The notes under the pieces: model-generated | Told to the model about the DNA's origin: nothing | Seen by the model: the letters and a program-made list of their open reading frames with translations, nothing else | Database searches by the model: none | Assembly: GCA_014338405.1 (NCBI GenBank) | Contig: JTDE01000272.1 | Coordinates: 227,199 to 291,198 of the forward strand | DNA length: 64,000 nucleotides | DNA from: Paragonimus skrjabini miyazakii | Lineage: Eukaryota > Platyhelminthes > Trematoda > Plagiorchiida > Troglotrematidae | Direction of reading: 5' to 3' | Made by a program: the position numbers and the translations under genes | In this document: one piece after another, positions 11,786 through 25,845 of the stretch | Layout of the letters: each line of letters begins with the position of its first letter | How positions within the stretch are numbered: position 1 is the stretch's first letter

Positions 11786-13170
11786 GCCCAATTTCATGCA
11801 CAATTATCTGCTTATATCTGACGGAATGTTGTATCAGTATATTTCAGTGTTCATCGCTGAAATGATTGCAGTTAACATCCTCACTGAAGTTTCCTGTCAT
11901 TTATTTTCGCTCGCTTTTCTTTTTAACTGTAAACCGTCCAGCGTAACTTTCACTGACCAACACAGAGACAGAAACGTACAAGCAAAGATCTTTCTCCCTC
12001 CTGTAACAACCTAGAAACCTATGAACCGACCTATTCCAAACCTTGTCTAGCGCTTTAACAAGGCCTATAAATAGTCTACCTGAGGGTCGCCTCTAAGCGT
12101 ACCATTCTCCGGGAAGCTCTCACTTGGTCCTAAGTTTAAGGACCTGAACCTGTTTCTCTAGGGCTGATTGTAAAATATTGTCGTTTTGCCGCTGTCCGTT
12201 TGCAAGTACGATCAAAATTTCGTGGCTAATTTTTGCCCCAATCAACCAACCCATTCGTTTTTCACCTACCCCACCAAAGTTAACAACGTGCTGGTATTAG
12301 CCGATGATGTTCCATCTTTTCGGATGTACGGCAAATTATCGACTGGAACAGCTTCCGCGTGATCCATTCTGCTGTCCAGCTGACAGAATCGTCTAATCTG
12401 AGGAAGAACGAATGTGGTTTCGTTTTACCGTTGCTTTCATTCGGGGGTTCAATGCATCAAGTGAGACAATTACACAACGAAAGATATGAAGATTCAACAT
12501 GCTGTTGAGAAAAATCAAAATTAATGGTAGACTAACAGAAATCAAGTTGTGTTGCCCAGAGATAGTTTATGAGTTAGGAAAGCCAGAAAGTTCACATCCT
12601 ACATCGAATTATTCAGTAAATCCTAAATGACTAGTCGGATTTAACAACAACATATGCCATTAAATCTTCAATCGTTTCCTTAATTAAGTCCGCGAGTTCG
12701 GAAACTATGAGATAATACACGTCGTTAGTTTACAAAAGTTTAACTTATTAAGTTACTTCCAAAAAGTTAATAACTTTTCAAATAATTATCGTCAACGCGC
12801 TTTCCAGTTTCCAGAACACCTGACGTTTTAATGTCAATAACAGTAACAGCTAGCTTTGCCACAAAGCCATTAGTCTGGTTTAAGTTTGGTGATGCGATTC
12901 TACACGTATGTGTATCGAAGTAGGAGGTTTACTTACTGCGCTTAGTTAATACCACTGGGAATTCGATCAGTATCGTCTGTGGTTAGCCTATAGACTCCAA
13001 AATACTGCGTCTTTTTACTTGTCAATTTGTATGGACTCACTCATTTGGAAAAGTATGTAAAAAGCTGCCAACTGAAGGCTTATTTCCATGATACAATTGC
13101 TTCGTTCGAGGCATTTCATCGAATTCGAAAAAGGATACTACCAGGCATTAGTAATACAATTATATATATT
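11786..13170. other. No gene recognised
   Basis: AT-rich spacer between the LINE and the Penelope-like remnant, without supported features. Confidence 0.6.
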
Positions 13171-13655
13171 TGAACAAAGCAGTTAGAAGACGGACAGAGG
13201 TAGATGCTAGCATTTCGTATTGCCTCTTCAGTACCAAATAATGGGTTCAGGATGTGACTGCGCAGTCTACTCCCTTCGTCCCAGGATCACGCAAACTTCC
13301 GGCCTCGTCTATCGCCAAACACATGTTGGCCACCGGTCACCGGATTAATCCTGAATCAACATTTAGGATTATAGTGCGTCACACTAATCCGCGTTTCCTG
13401 CGTTTCGCTGAGGCGGTTGCGATTAGTCGTCTCAAGCCAGCATTATGTGTACAAAAACAATTATATGTAAGCCTTAGACTCCCATGGACCTGATAGTTTT
13501 GCGTTGTTGCTCTCCACCTAATTTGCTATTTTATTTTCTTAACCCCCCACCCTAATAGTGACATATATATGTTCCTGGTTATTGTTATTTGGTACTGAAG
13601 AGGCAATACGAAATGCTAGCATCTACCTCTGTCCGTCTTCTTACTGCTTTGTTCA
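13171..13655 (+). mobile_element. Penelope-like element remnant with inverted terminal repeats
   Basis: Two 71-base arms (13171-13241 and 13585-13655) are inverted copies differing at one position. Between them an 79-codon frame (13254-13493) reads SSIAKHMLATGHRINPE, then RFLRFAEAVAISRLKPALC. This is the C-terminal half of the GIY-YIG endonuclease of Penelope-like elements, with the conserved Glu present and the GIY-YIG motif itself cut off. Penelope elements often carry a terminal repeat copy in inverted order, which fits. A TA microsatellite lies beyond each arm. The near-identity of the arms suggests a more recent insertion than the LINEs. Confidence 0.75.
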
Positions 13656-13683
13656 AGTTTATGAAGGGAACCAACTGTTTCAA

Positions 13684-13721
13684 ATTATATATATATATAT
13701 AATTGTATATATATATATATG
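13684..13721. repeat. TA microsatellite
   Basis: Two runs of alternating TA separated by AATTG follow the right arm of the Penelope-like remnant. A shorter TA run precedes the left arm at about 13159-13168. The pair may be part of the element or of its target. Confidence 0.8.
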
Positions 13722-15899
13722 AGTGCACAAATGTTTTGTTTGTCGTTGGTCAGAAACAATTATTTTAAGTGATGTTTGCCCGCTTCGCATGCCACAGAAA
13801 CTTTTTGACACTTAAGACAGTCGAAATTTGAAAGCATGGCTTGTAATGCATACGTTTGAATTCACATTATGTTTAGTCATTAAATTGAATGACTAGATGC
13901 GATAAAGTGATACACCAGTTTAACATATTAGTATATGGTTTAACCCCTAATACTATAAATAACATTGCAGTAAACAAAGGAAGATTTTGTGCAGAAGGCT
14001 CATCGCTAAAATTGAGCATCATTCCAATCATAAAACAAATTCTGGCGTAGAATGTGCAACTTTTATCGTGTTTCACTGGAACTGCACGTAGCGACTGACA
14101 CAAATGTCCTGCTGTTCCATTTTCGATATGTGATAAGTTTCCGAGAACGTAACAGTCTTCAGTGGTGCACACTGGATTACATTATCTGTACATATTCGGA
14201 AACCACTCCAGACTTGTTCGCCTTGTTTAGCCTGCCTCAGGGCGACCGCCTAGGGAGCAACCTCTGCCTGTGGATACACAAGATGCGACCTGTCTGGTCC
14301 AAGGTCTGGAGGATGTAGCGATCGATACTGATTAGGTGATGTTCCACGTTCAAAACAACTCAATCACAGGTAGGTAATCATGAACTACTTGACAAACTCC
14401 TAGTATTGTCCCAGGCTAAGTTGTCCCAGTGAAATAATTCACAAGGGTATCGAAGTGGGTAAGAACACAACCTGTGATATTAAGTGGTTGAATTTTCGAT
14501 TAGGGTAAAATTAGATCAACAGATGTTTTGTGCACCTCTCATAAATGATTGAGTGCCACCCGTGGTTTTACAATCGGCACTTATTTGTGACTATTTGAAT
14601 AATACTGGTGTATCGCTAAATTTGATAGGACATAGTCAAATCATTTTTAAAACATTTTGTTGGAATACACATTCCAATTATTCAATATGAACGACTTGAA
14701 TTTAACAGGGCAATAGAACGAATTTTAACCCAAATAGATTGGTCTGAACCAAGATTCTGTTAAACTTCTTGAGGAAAAATTTCTTATGCAGCATTTGGCC
14801 ACGGGTACCAAAACCACATCACAACCTTTGTTCATGACAATCATTGTAATGTGAGCATCCAAAGCTAGTAAACTTTGTGTGCAAGTCAATGTGCAGTCGT
14901 TTATCGGTTGCCCATGTAAGGATTCATGGTTTTCATACTTTAATGTCGGACTGACCTTCGCGTTATGTCTATTTGTCATTATATGTATTTCGAAAGGTAG
15001 TTTGGTATACAGGGTTTCTTTAACTGCCCAGAGAGTTGCAATTTCTGTCGAAATCACTGCTTCATTTTTTATGAAGACTGTGGATAACTGTCAGCACACA
15101 GAAATTCGTGCTACAGTGCCAGATAAGCTGGCAGTAAATTGTCGGAAACTAGTCCGGACATCATTAAAAAAATCGTACGAACAAGGACGTTTTGTCTGCT
15201 GCTAGCGTTGCGGTTGCAAAAACATTTTCTCCGCCAAGCATTCTTACTTCTCACATACAATTGTTTGCGAAACAGGCGTGTTAAAATTCGCCCCAACGAC
15301 TATATATTACGCAAGACAGAATACTAGAAGTTAAGCAATTAACCACGTCTAAAACTGCTGGTTAGCACTGAAAAGTAGTCTCGTGATATGAGAGATCTAA
15401 ACAGTATTACGTTGACAACCACATGAAACACAATAAATGATTATTTTCACTACATGTGGATAACCACTTTTCAGAAATTGGGCCAGATTTTGCTATCAGA
15501 ACTTTTGCAGAAGTTTGGTTAATCTGATAAGGTTGCTCATGTGTAGTGCCTGTCAAAAATTATTCTAGACTTCAAAAAGTTTGTTAGAATTCAATGTGCA
15601 AGCTACATATATCAACATGTCCTTTTTGTAATATCTAACATACTCGGTGGTTTAGTATTGGGTCGGCTTATCAAGCCCAAGGCAAGAGTCATCCGATCCA
15701 ACTCATTCTTATCAGTCAGACCTTTCATTTGATACACTTGTATCATGAGACGGGTATTGCAGCATTAAAATTTTCCTTGTAAACCGACGGGTTTTCATAA
15801 GGGCAAGAGAAATAATCTCTTAGTCGATTTGCGCGAAAACATCGTTTTTGTAAGACCCTTATAAACTTACTTTCCAAATTGTCTTGTAGCCTATAGGAA
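13722..15899. other. No gene recognised
   Basis: It holds several overlapping 90-110 codon frames on both strands (13873-15205) but none has family-level similarity, and codon use looks random. Confidence 0.55.
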
Positions 15900-16850
15900 C
15901 CTGTCTTGAATGTTCACCAAGGGTTTTTGAAATCATCTTCCTGTCCAACATTTTCCTCAGCGACATGGTAAAATGTCCGCTGGAGGAATTTGTTAATTTC
16001 GGTACGACCAATTCTCGTAGAGGTTAGCAGACCAACGCCGAGTATGCGGATAACACTGTTCTGTGTAGCTTCTGTGTCAATTGCATCCAGTTCACAGTGA
16101 ATAAACTGAACGAGTCGGACAAGTTTTAGTAAATTTGCCTCCCGAACTATAAAGGCAATCCACCATTGTAAGACTAAAGAGTTTCCATTAGTACCATGTT
16201 TATCGTTAACAATTTACTTGAACTCACGGACCCGTTCACCTGCTTAAATATAACTGTCCTGTCAGTCTATGGCATTTCTGAGTAGGTCCTTACAGGAATA
16301 GCTTGAGCTTCCGTTGTCTTCAGTAACAACCATCGTTAGCGGCGTTGCGAAAGCATTCCATCACTGTTTAAAGAAACCGTATACAATGCTCTTGTGCAAA
16401 CAGTTTTGTTCTATGGGTCCGATCCGCAGCTTGTTTGTTGTGGCGATATTAACGCACTTGTGTTTGGTCATTTTTGACACAGCAAGTTTCCAAACATCAA
16501 GTAGACGGATTGTTAGGCAAATCGGTTAACCACAACATGTTCTGCTCAAAACTTCAGATAAGTGACCTATTACCCAAATAATAAAACTCCTCAGCCTACC
16601 GTGGTTGGGCCATATACTACCAATATGAAGTTAACGAATATGACATCACGAAGTATTTGCCGGTACCAGCAACGACTGGAACAAACCGATAGGTGATTAC
16701 TTGACGCGACAAGGAGTTACAGACATCTCGACTGGTAGGCTAAGTAAAGTTGATACAACATACCTGCTTGAGGATCTCGCGTTCACTTATGTCACATGTT
16801 AAAATTTTGGCCCACATAACAACGTGCCGCGTCTAATGGCATATCAGGAT
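15900..16850 (+). mobile_element. RTE-type LINE fragment: RT and C-terminal domain
   Basis: Across changing frames the order matches an RTE polymerase. A block resembling RQGCPLSPFLF lies near 15915-15960. AEYADNTVL (16037-16063) is the YADD box with the second Asp changed to Asn, followed by NKLNESDKF. Then KETVYNALVQTVLFYGS appears (about 16369-16420). LPWLGHIL and a WNKP..GD stretch follow (16597-16700). Stops and frameshifts are frequent. It is a dead copy, longer than the one at 2.2 kb and overlapping the same domain. Confidence 0.75.
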
Positions 16851-19800
16851 CTATTCCTTTTATTGACGTTGTATGGGTTTCATTTTCTTTTCCTTTTAAC
16901 AAAACATATATTGTAAAATGCTAATAGTTATTTGTGCACTGAATGACAACTGACCATGATGCTATCTTGTCACCTTTTTAGGCTTTTACAAACCCTTCAA
17001 ATCTAGCTATCATTAGCTCTGTGAAAAGGTGGCTACCTAAAATTGACGGTTACACATTCACCATCGATTCAATGTTTTCGGGTAACATACATGTCACTTT
17101 TAGTGGACAAACGGGTTTACGTTAGACCCCAGTCCACTAACTATTTAGAAATCTTTTGTTGAGCAGCATTCGAAACGTAGTCCCAACATGCATCGAACTA
17201 AAAGAACGCGGAAGATTTGGAAACAAGCCGTATACTTCCAGCAATGTCTGGGAATATGATAGGTAGTTAGTCATAGCCTGGTCTGGGAGCAGCGGCGGCA
17301 ACCAAGAGAAGAAAGAAAAGGGACGCGAGGTGGACTCCAGTCCACAATGCGCACTCGAAAGTTGCATTAAGTGAGAAGTGCGTAGAATCTTCGAGTTCGT
17401 TAAAGGACACCCGAAAAGGTACGAGTTGAACAAACTTGAAGAATAGAATGGTGGATGAGTTATTAAAAACGGACAGGCATTCGCTGCGTGCAATTAGTTA
17501 CACGACTGAAAAAAGTTGCACTGAGTTCATATCAGACCTCAAGTAGCAGAGGTACACAGAATCATGCGTACAGAACAGACAAACAAGAGAATACGGTTGC
17601 AGCCGGGATCCTTGAAGTAGCCACACGATCGCTTGTCACTCCACACTAATCTCAGCAATCAAAATCACTGGGGTAGCTCACTCTCACCCACTTTTTTATG
17701 GAATGCCGTTGTCAGGACAATGATAGGCCCTGTGATGAGTACATAGAAGCAAACGATAGATTGTGACTGTAAAGCAGTTACATTTTGCATACCTTTCTAG
17801 CAAGATACCGACTAAACCAAATACCTAAGTCGGTAAAGTTGAATCACATCCTGAAAATATATAAATGCATAATGTGTATATGTTCTGCAATATTTAACAA
17901 AACATGTGGATTGCATATTTAAGATCTCATAACGTTTGTAGCCAAGAGACCGTGCGTCAAATTAATAAACTTCTCAAAATTTCCCAGAATTTCCCACAGA
18001 ATATGCCTTCCGTTGTTGTTCTTACAGTTCCGTATTACTTAGTGATGCTCATCCTTAAGTGAATATCCCACAACCGGTCTGTCTGGTTTCATCGGATGCA
18101 GATCACTTTATTCTGCGTTGTCTGCCATGTGAGGGTATTTATTCTCCATCCTCAGGATACTGATCAAGGAAATCTCGTGTGATAAGCTCTCGGTATTTAA
18201 AAAATCGCCGGAAAAATGAACTGAATAACTGTAGCGGAATGTACAACCCAAGTCATTGTAACATCTTATGAATGAAATTACGATTTCAACAGGTAAGTGA
18301 TTTTCAAAAGCGAACCACTGAAGTACAGTTGCCTAAAATAAAGTTTAGCTCGGTAATTTGTTCACAAAACTCATAATGAATGGGAGAACGTTACATGATA
18401 TATCCAAGGATTTTACCAATGACTGTCATCCCGTTTAAATTTTTAAAATGTGATTATACTCAACCTAGGGAAATACAACCAATCAAATGTTTTGTTTTCA
18501 ACATTTCCCCATAAAATATTGTGAGTAGCAGCTTTAGAGGATTTAAAACTTGCCGGTGAACTACAGAAATGGGTGAGGAACTTTAAGAAGGCACATTTTA
18601 GGAGACGTGGCTAGTTGTCAAGAGTACTATTTTACAGGTTCATGAGCGTGTATGCAATCGTACGTCGTTTGGCGTTTAACGTTGTGCACCTCTCACATCT
18701 GATGACATCCCAGTTCGAAGAAAATTTCCGACTGACCCACTTGTAATTGGAGTAGTGGAGTACATAACTTGTTCCTGTGAATACTAAATGTTCACATCCC
18801 GCTGACCTTAAGACTAGATAGTACTGAGGAGTTTTATAAATGCGGGCGACTGAATGCATCTGTTGTATGCAAGTTGCCTGCATACTGTATCGGATCACAT
18901 GTGAAACTAGCCATACAAAAATCTGTTATTTCAGTGCATTTTCCCAAAGGTTACTGATTCAAACTTGTTGAACATTTGTTGGACGAACTCATCAATGGTT
19001 TGGTCCACTAGTGTATTAATGAGGTGATTAATCAGTGTTGATTTACTCATACTATGGTGCGGGAAGGGAATAGGATATGGGGGGTCAATGAAATAAATTA
19101 ACTGTACGTCTTTTCGGCGCAGTTTATCGGAATAATTAATCCTAACGGTATTGCTGCGCTGAGCTACACGAGAAGTTGAGATTAACGTTTTCTCCATTTC
19201 GTTTGTTTTACCGTTGCAAACCTTTATACACATCGGGCACAGTTCGCACAGATTGATTTTATGCTAATACTTCCAACCATGTGACGTCGATTCAGCCCAT
19301 TCAATCGACAACAGACTGGCTGTATTTTGCACATTAACCATGACGGATTCCAGCTTTTGCATTCATTTGAACTTTCAATTAGCGTATACGGTGTAATAAT
19401 TTAACGTATATCTAAAACCGGTTAGTTGAGTGCTGACCACGTGGATATTGAATGGAGTGAAGAAGAGTTACAGTGTTTTATCCAGCTGTCGAGTTGCTTT
19501 CGTGGGTTGAACATCAGTTGCCCACCTAGGCATGTTGTCATGCCAGGAACCTAAGGTTGGTTGTTAGCCCAATCTTTGCAACAACCAGATAGACTGAATG
19601 TAAATTCTGATCCGGACCAGGATGTGCATTGCAACTAACACTTGCTGAGAACGAAACTATAGTTTGGGTCTCTTATTAACATTCAGCAAGCTGAAGGATT
19701 TATCCGGATAAGTGTGACCTGATTAAATGTGACTTGGGATCAACTTGTAATAGTCAATATCTTGAAACTTTAGTCGGTACATCACGATTATTACAATTAG

Positions 19801-21602
19801 AAACGGCCATACCCATCTATAATAACAACGTTGCAAAATACCCGTTATGCTCACATAATCAATGCCGAATGGAGATAAACATCGGTTTGCTTTGCCACTG
19901 TTGTCACTTTAACAGAATGGTCGGTTGTTGTCTTCATTTAAGGAATTGAAATAACCCGACCAGGTAGTCTTCGTGGGTTTGTAAGAAGGCTTTGAGAAAC
20001 TAGTCGGTCCTTTCCAACTCCGGCCATTTTCAGAAGTCGGAGAGCATCAACTTTGCTATAAGAATGTAATTGACTCCGAGCTGGCGTCTTTCTTCTATTA
20101 TTAGTAGATATACGAAAAATTTCTTAGTACTATGGAAGAAGTGGAATTTCAGTCGCGGAAAAAAGTTCTGCAGGAGTCAGTTCCTCTATGGACCAGAGTG
20201 AAATCGCCTCCAAATTTTCCTCGTACTCGTGCCTTCGTTAACCGCTGTAAACCTTAGTATGATTTTTCCTGTGTGAAGACGTCATTTGAGACACATCGAG
20301 TTCTATCAAGTTTAGTTGGTCAATGGCAAAATTGGGACTTTATCACTGGGAAATGATCGGGGTTGCCTCTATGTCAAGTAGTATTTACCGGTTGTTGGCC
20401 TTCTATAGTTTTTAATGTTGTTTAACTTTGGGTATATTATAAACCTTTTGTTGAACAGTCACTTTCTAACGGAACATTTGCTATTCAAGTGAAAATCAAA
20501 ACGTCAAACCACATTGTCTTCACAATTGCATCATGTGAGATTTGCGTTTTTCAAAGCGTGGTACTAAATGTAGGATATTTTGTTTTGTTCAGACGAATAT
20601 CACAAAATTTACACGCCTTGAACTAATTAAGTTAAAAGTTATCCAAAGCACTACAATGACAGTTCTTCTACACAGGTAAAAATTCTTGCTACATACAAGT
20701 GCATCTTTTGATCTATATAATCAACACCTGCTAATTACACAGCGTTATACATACGGCACATGACATCTTCAGTATATCTGTGCATCATTTTCTGCCTATC
20801 ACTCTGAACAGAAAGCAAAACAGGTGAATTATAGGTTACGCACTTTGCACAGTATTATTTTCACAAGGTCGTCGAACGAAATCCAGACAGACAGCCTTCT
20901 TCGTTTGTGTGTGTGTTTTTGAGTGGATGATCGCAACTTTTCCAAACTTCCAATATCTTGTCGGATGCGAAACGGAGCATTATGATTCACTTGGTTTTTA
21001 CTTGAACAACTTCCTAATTCCTCTCCGTTTGCCCGCCTTTCTGAAATTGGCGCTGATATAGTTCGTGTGGTTTTGCGACTGACACGCCCCTTCATGCACG
21101 CACCACAATCCCTCGTTCATCCTTCTAACCAACAAGCAAAAATGATAATTCATAGGCCGCAAAACAGCTACTAATCGGAAACATAAACTGTCCGATGTCA
21201 CAAATGCTATCACAATGAGCGCTTTTAATGTAACAAACTTCCGAGTCTCCTAATTAAGTTATCTGACCCCCTTGTTCTCCTGCTCTTTATCATGATAAAT
21301 TGCGAATCAAATACCCAAGAAAAGCAGCACTACAAAATTCCCTAGATAGTTCTGTTTGTATCTTCATCTAAAAGTGCATTGTTCATTCTATTAAACAGAA
21401 GTGAGTGTAACTGAAAATAGGTTAATAATAGTCAAGCAATTCTTGAGTAAGCGCGTTTTGGACGATAAAACAATTTAGTGGAAATCTATTCAAAATTACT
21501 CAGAGTTAACACGGATTAGAAACCTCGTGAGCTAACGGAAAATAACATACAGCACCGCAGTGAGAGTGAATATTCACAATACACTTTTAGAGGTGTGGGT
21601 AG
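16851..21602. other. No gene recognised
   Basis: A plus-strand run around 17180-17460 translates to a hydrophilic Lys/Glu-rich stretch broken by stops, possibly an eroded coding fragment. The rest is AT-rich and featureless. Confidence 0.5.
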
Positions 21603-21702
21603 NNNNNNNNNNNNNNNNNNNNNNNNNNNNNNNNNNNNNNNNNNNNNNNNNNNNNNNNNNNNNNNNNNNNNNNNNNNNNNNNNNNNNNNNNNNNNNNNNN
21701 NN
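21603..21702. other. Assembly gap (100 N), intergenic
   Basis: This is a second placeholder gap of exactly 100 N. The flanks carry no recognisable gene. Open frames that run through it exist only because N is not a stop. Confidence 0.98.
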
Positions 21703-24700
21703 TACAACAGTGATTTATTTACGGAAGCAACTTCAAATGTGTACTGGTGATCGATTAGTGCTGTACTGGCAGATCGAAGGCTTGATGAACCTATCTGGTG
21801 GAATTTGACTGGATCGATTTTCACAATATTCATTCAGCATCATTACGGCATGAATCGGACTTTTCATTTCGATAAAATGAATTTCTGCAAATGAATAATG
21901 ACTCTTCGAATTCTTCTCAAGAAAATCCTCTCAATGGAAGTGCTAAAAGGCTTTCTGCTCCAGTCCACACTAGAGAAAAAATGGGTAGGACAAAATAACC
22001 AATAAGAGGGTAGGAAACTTTGGGACAGTAAGGGTGAAATATGAAAATGGCTTTAGATCGTAAATTGCAGTAAGTAGTTTGATAGCAACACTTAATGGGT
22101 TCCCATGAATCCAACGTTGTTTCCCATCACTAAAAAAGTTCACATGACTAGTTCGGTTTAGTTACTTCGTTTGTTCTATTAAATCTGGCTTGACTAACCA
22201 TTGGGGCGCAATTGTCTGTAGTTGCTTCATACATTCAAGGACTTCTCTACTCGACTATCCGTACCGCATTTGCCCACTGTTTCAAATATCTGGTGGCCAA
22301 CGATGCTGGCTATTCAGCTGTCAATTCTGTTCAAGTGTCCTTCTCAGGTGTTCTTGTTCTTCTGAAAAGTAATAATATATCGTCAAATTATCGACATCTT
22401 AAAATGTGTCAATGACTATATATGCTTGTTGGGATTGATATCGATACTGTCTAGATTTTTTGTTGTCTTTACTCCAAGTGCGCTTGCTTGTGTCTATCTA
22501 CGGCGGATTGTATGGGAACAGATGGTAGCTATGCTGACGTTGTTTAGTTAGACATTATTACTTCTACGAAAAATGCCTTTTCGCCAATTATTGAAATGTA
22601 GTACAGACTGCGAGGTGTGGCTAACATATTGCGGTTTGTTGATTGAAGATAAGTTGTACACACAGTCAATCAAGATCTACTTTGCTTTTTACCCTACCTA
22701 TTTCAATGGAAGCAATAGAGTGAATTTTTACATCCGTTAAACCTCGTCGCCAGTTCCTATCCTTGCGTTCGTCGAAAAGTGAACTTCAGTCTGCAGTTTT
22801 TGAGATGACCGTGTAAACCACTCCATAACGGTGGCTCATTACCTTCTATTTTAAAATCAATATCAGTTGACTATGATTTTGACAATGTCTATATGTTGGT
22901 GGTATTGGAGGTAGCATGACCTGGTGGAGAAAAAAAATTCAACAGATCACATACTGTTATCTTTTTCTCTCAAAAGAACATATACTCATGCAAACTTGAC
23001 AAAGATGAGATCATAATTCATAAGTCGATGTTGGCGTTTAAAACTTGAATTCAAATTTCTAGTTCTAACAACATGAGATGTTCATTAATCAGGCAAACTT
23101 CCCCTTTCATCATTTTGTTAAACTTTCCTCTTTAATATTTACGCATAATAAGTTCGAACTAGCACGACGTCACTAACCTAAACTCTTCGGAAAATCGAAG
23201 TAATAGTTCTAGTTAGCCGTTTGAGATTTCAGCCAGGCTATTGTTTGGGTTAATTAGGACTCGTTGCCTTGAGTTGATTTCACAGATAACAAGCACATAC
23301 GCCTTGATGTCATACCTACGAAGCCGTTCCACTTGATATCCGTTGTTGACCAAGCACATCCGCTCTAAGTTTGGGGGCTCATTGTTGAACCTATCGCCTT
23401 ACAAATAAACGGACCAGATGCCTTCACAAACTGACAGATCGTGTTTACGCTTCGCCAAGAGTTCGACTGTATTCGATGTTAGCTCAATAGCTTTAGTCAA
23501 GCCTTTCAGATATAACGAAAAATTTTCTTCTTTGGCTATTGCACCCGAAACAACTCTGCGTCAATCGCATACAGCTGACTGAATCCAAACAAGACTAATT
23601 AGCTCACAGGTGCCAACTCACTGAGCCGAAGAAATGATGCGTTACATATGCAACAGAACTTGCGAACTAAGAGAACGCCCGTCATCTGCCATTCAATTTT
23701 ACTAGATTTGGAGTCACCAACTGCCCGGATGTTGTCCACAATGTCCGGGAATTATTCAATGTCTTCCTCTATGCCGCTAAATTAGTTCACGTCAATACCA
23801 ATAAGCAATGCAATTCGGACAAAAAGGTTTAATACATTTAACATCAAAATAACTGTAAACGGTCTCATTTGCAATTAGGAGAGAATATCTTGATCTGACA
23901 ACTTCATGTTAAACGTAATAAACCTGAGAACAGTGCTGGGTAAATAACAACCGTTTGCAACTCTTTTTGGGCTTTGCTAAAACATATTTATCTTTGCTAA
24001 ATAACAAAAGCTACACGTTCAATATTTCTTCGTTCCATACACAATCAGAATGCTTTCTTTTTAAGGTATGTGCTCAAAGTGACAAGTCAAGCTGGGTAAA
24101 ATGCAGCAGTTATGTCATGAATCACAAGTTACTGAAATCTCTGATAACCATTTGGTCAGTTCCTAGATGATGTACTGAATAAGATGGATTTTTCTATGGT
24201 TGGTTTTTGAATTTCTGATCAATACGCAAAGATGTTGGTCGATGTGATGCAAACATCGCTCATAGATGATCGCAACGTTTTCGTCCAGTTGACTTTCCTA
24301 CCATTAATTCAAAATAATTTGGAAGAAGATTGATGAAACACGTCATTCTAGCATGACACAGCAATGCTACTTGGGCCGAACGCCGCGAATTAACAGTGTA
24401 GTTGCGATGTCTTTTATTTAGAAGATCATGGAACCGGAGTATTATTGAAAGGCAACTGAAGTTGAACGTTTGCTTATCATTAGGACTAGCAAACAGTTGA
24501 TATGGAGAACCCGTCCTCATGGGCCACCTGTTTTTACATTTTGGCACACCACATTTTCTTCGATTAGAAAACATGGGAATTCCATTTTTCGGAGTTGAAA
24601 TGCTGAGGTGTTTTTCATACAAGAGCTTTTGTTTGTGCAGTCCTAACTACCAAATGTATACCTGGATAAACATTCATCCGACTCCAGCCGGTAAAATGGG

Positions 24701-24849
24701 CCACAGTTGCGATCGAACTCTTGTCGACCCTGCACTGGTCTGACTTGCCAACATACCTCGTTACTTCCTGTTTTCCGTTGTCTTGGCCGAATGGGAACTA
24801 AGGTTAACTTGTTAAAACACATGGTAATTTGATGTTGCTCGGTGAGAAG
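21703..24849. other. No gene recognised
   Basis: A minus-strand 120-codon frame (24260-24622) is the longest here and shows no recognisable domain. Nothing else is supported. Confidence 0.5.
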
Positions 24850-24940
24850 GCGAGGGTGCAGTGGTTAATATGGTTGCCTCATGATAACTTGAGCCAGTGT
24901 TTAAATCCCGGTCATGAAAAGAACACATACCAACGGTAAA
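24850..24940 (+). repeat. tRNA-headed SINE segment, family A, copy 2
   Basis: The blocks are GTGCAGTGGTTAATATGG, TTGCCTCATGATAAC, a B-box GTGTTTAAATCCC, then GGTCATGAAAAGAACACAT. The order and spacing equal copy 1. The body beyond about 24940 is not matched. Confidence 0.6.
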
Positions 24941-25754
24941 AAGTAACGGGAGCGAAAGTGTAATCAGACGTAGATAATGTTTAGTCTGTACCAATATATA
25001 GTTTGTCATAATACCGTTAGATGTACGAAAGTAATAGTCTGTTCACATAACTCAATCATACGGACTGCACTATTTGTATCCAGTGTGGTCAGTGATGCAC
25101 ATTCTTAAAGTCAACAACCATATGACTAAGTAAGACTATCTAAGAGCCTGATTCAGCGCATTTGTCCTGGGTAAGACAGGGTGAAAAAACTGCCTTTTGT
25201 TTCGTTTTTCAATAGAAGTCCACCACAACTTAAGATGAACGGCTTAGTTTCTAACAATTCACCGAGGTCAAACTGAGATGGGCTGCTTTGGACCAGTTTA
25301 AACGTAAAATCCGGAAAGTATCTACGTAGGAATTGAATTATCAAGTAAACTTGTGAGTACATTTTCTTAAATATCAAGATGTTACTGTACACTATTAAGT
25401 TATGATGGGCATGACAGATGTTAATCAAACACCACTCACAAACGACAACAGTCTTACATTCTAATTGAAATTTCTACCAACCACTTTTGGAAACACACGA
25501 CAAACTCGAGTCGTATTCCTGTTAAAGTCGGTTGGTAGTGTTTATTCTTGCAAATACCTCATGTCAGTGTTTCTGTGAGGCAGTCCTGTCAATAGCCGCG
25601 ACACGGATTTCACTACCGACTGGTCGTACTCAAACGATCAGCTACTGTGTAATGCACGGTATGCCGGTTAACCTGGAGAATACACCTATTCACTGTCTTG
25701 CCAGTGTGATTAAATAGAGAGAGACATGTAATAAGGATGTATAAGTTAATCTTC

Positions 25755-25845
25755 GAAAATATCCTTTCTTCGATTGCCGCTTTTCTTCCGATATTTTATG
25801 TTGTTCCAGAGCCCCGTGACTTCATCAGAGTGATTGGAGAACTAA
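25755..25845 (-). other. Retroelement-tail-like motif with CTGATGAAGTCACG
   Basis: Read on the minus strand, CTCTGATGAAGTCACGGGG is followed by GGAACAACATAAAATATCGG. Such CTGATGA..GAAAC arrangements occur in the ribozyme-like tails of Penelope elements. Here the GAAA core is degraded and stem II does not pair well. This is a weak clue to another eroded Penelope copy. Confidence 0.25.

Noticed and set aside
12295..12345. VLADDVPSF as an RT catalytic box
   Set aside because: No flanking RT blocks in any frame; a short chance match.
20829..21095. 88-codon minus-strand frame as an exon
   Set aside because: Basic, repeat-free and in frame, but no family match and no paired splice sites I could support.
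24260..24622. 120-codon minus-strand open frame as a gene
   Set aside because: No domain, no splice context, overlaps another open frame on the opposite strand and reads like chance sequence.
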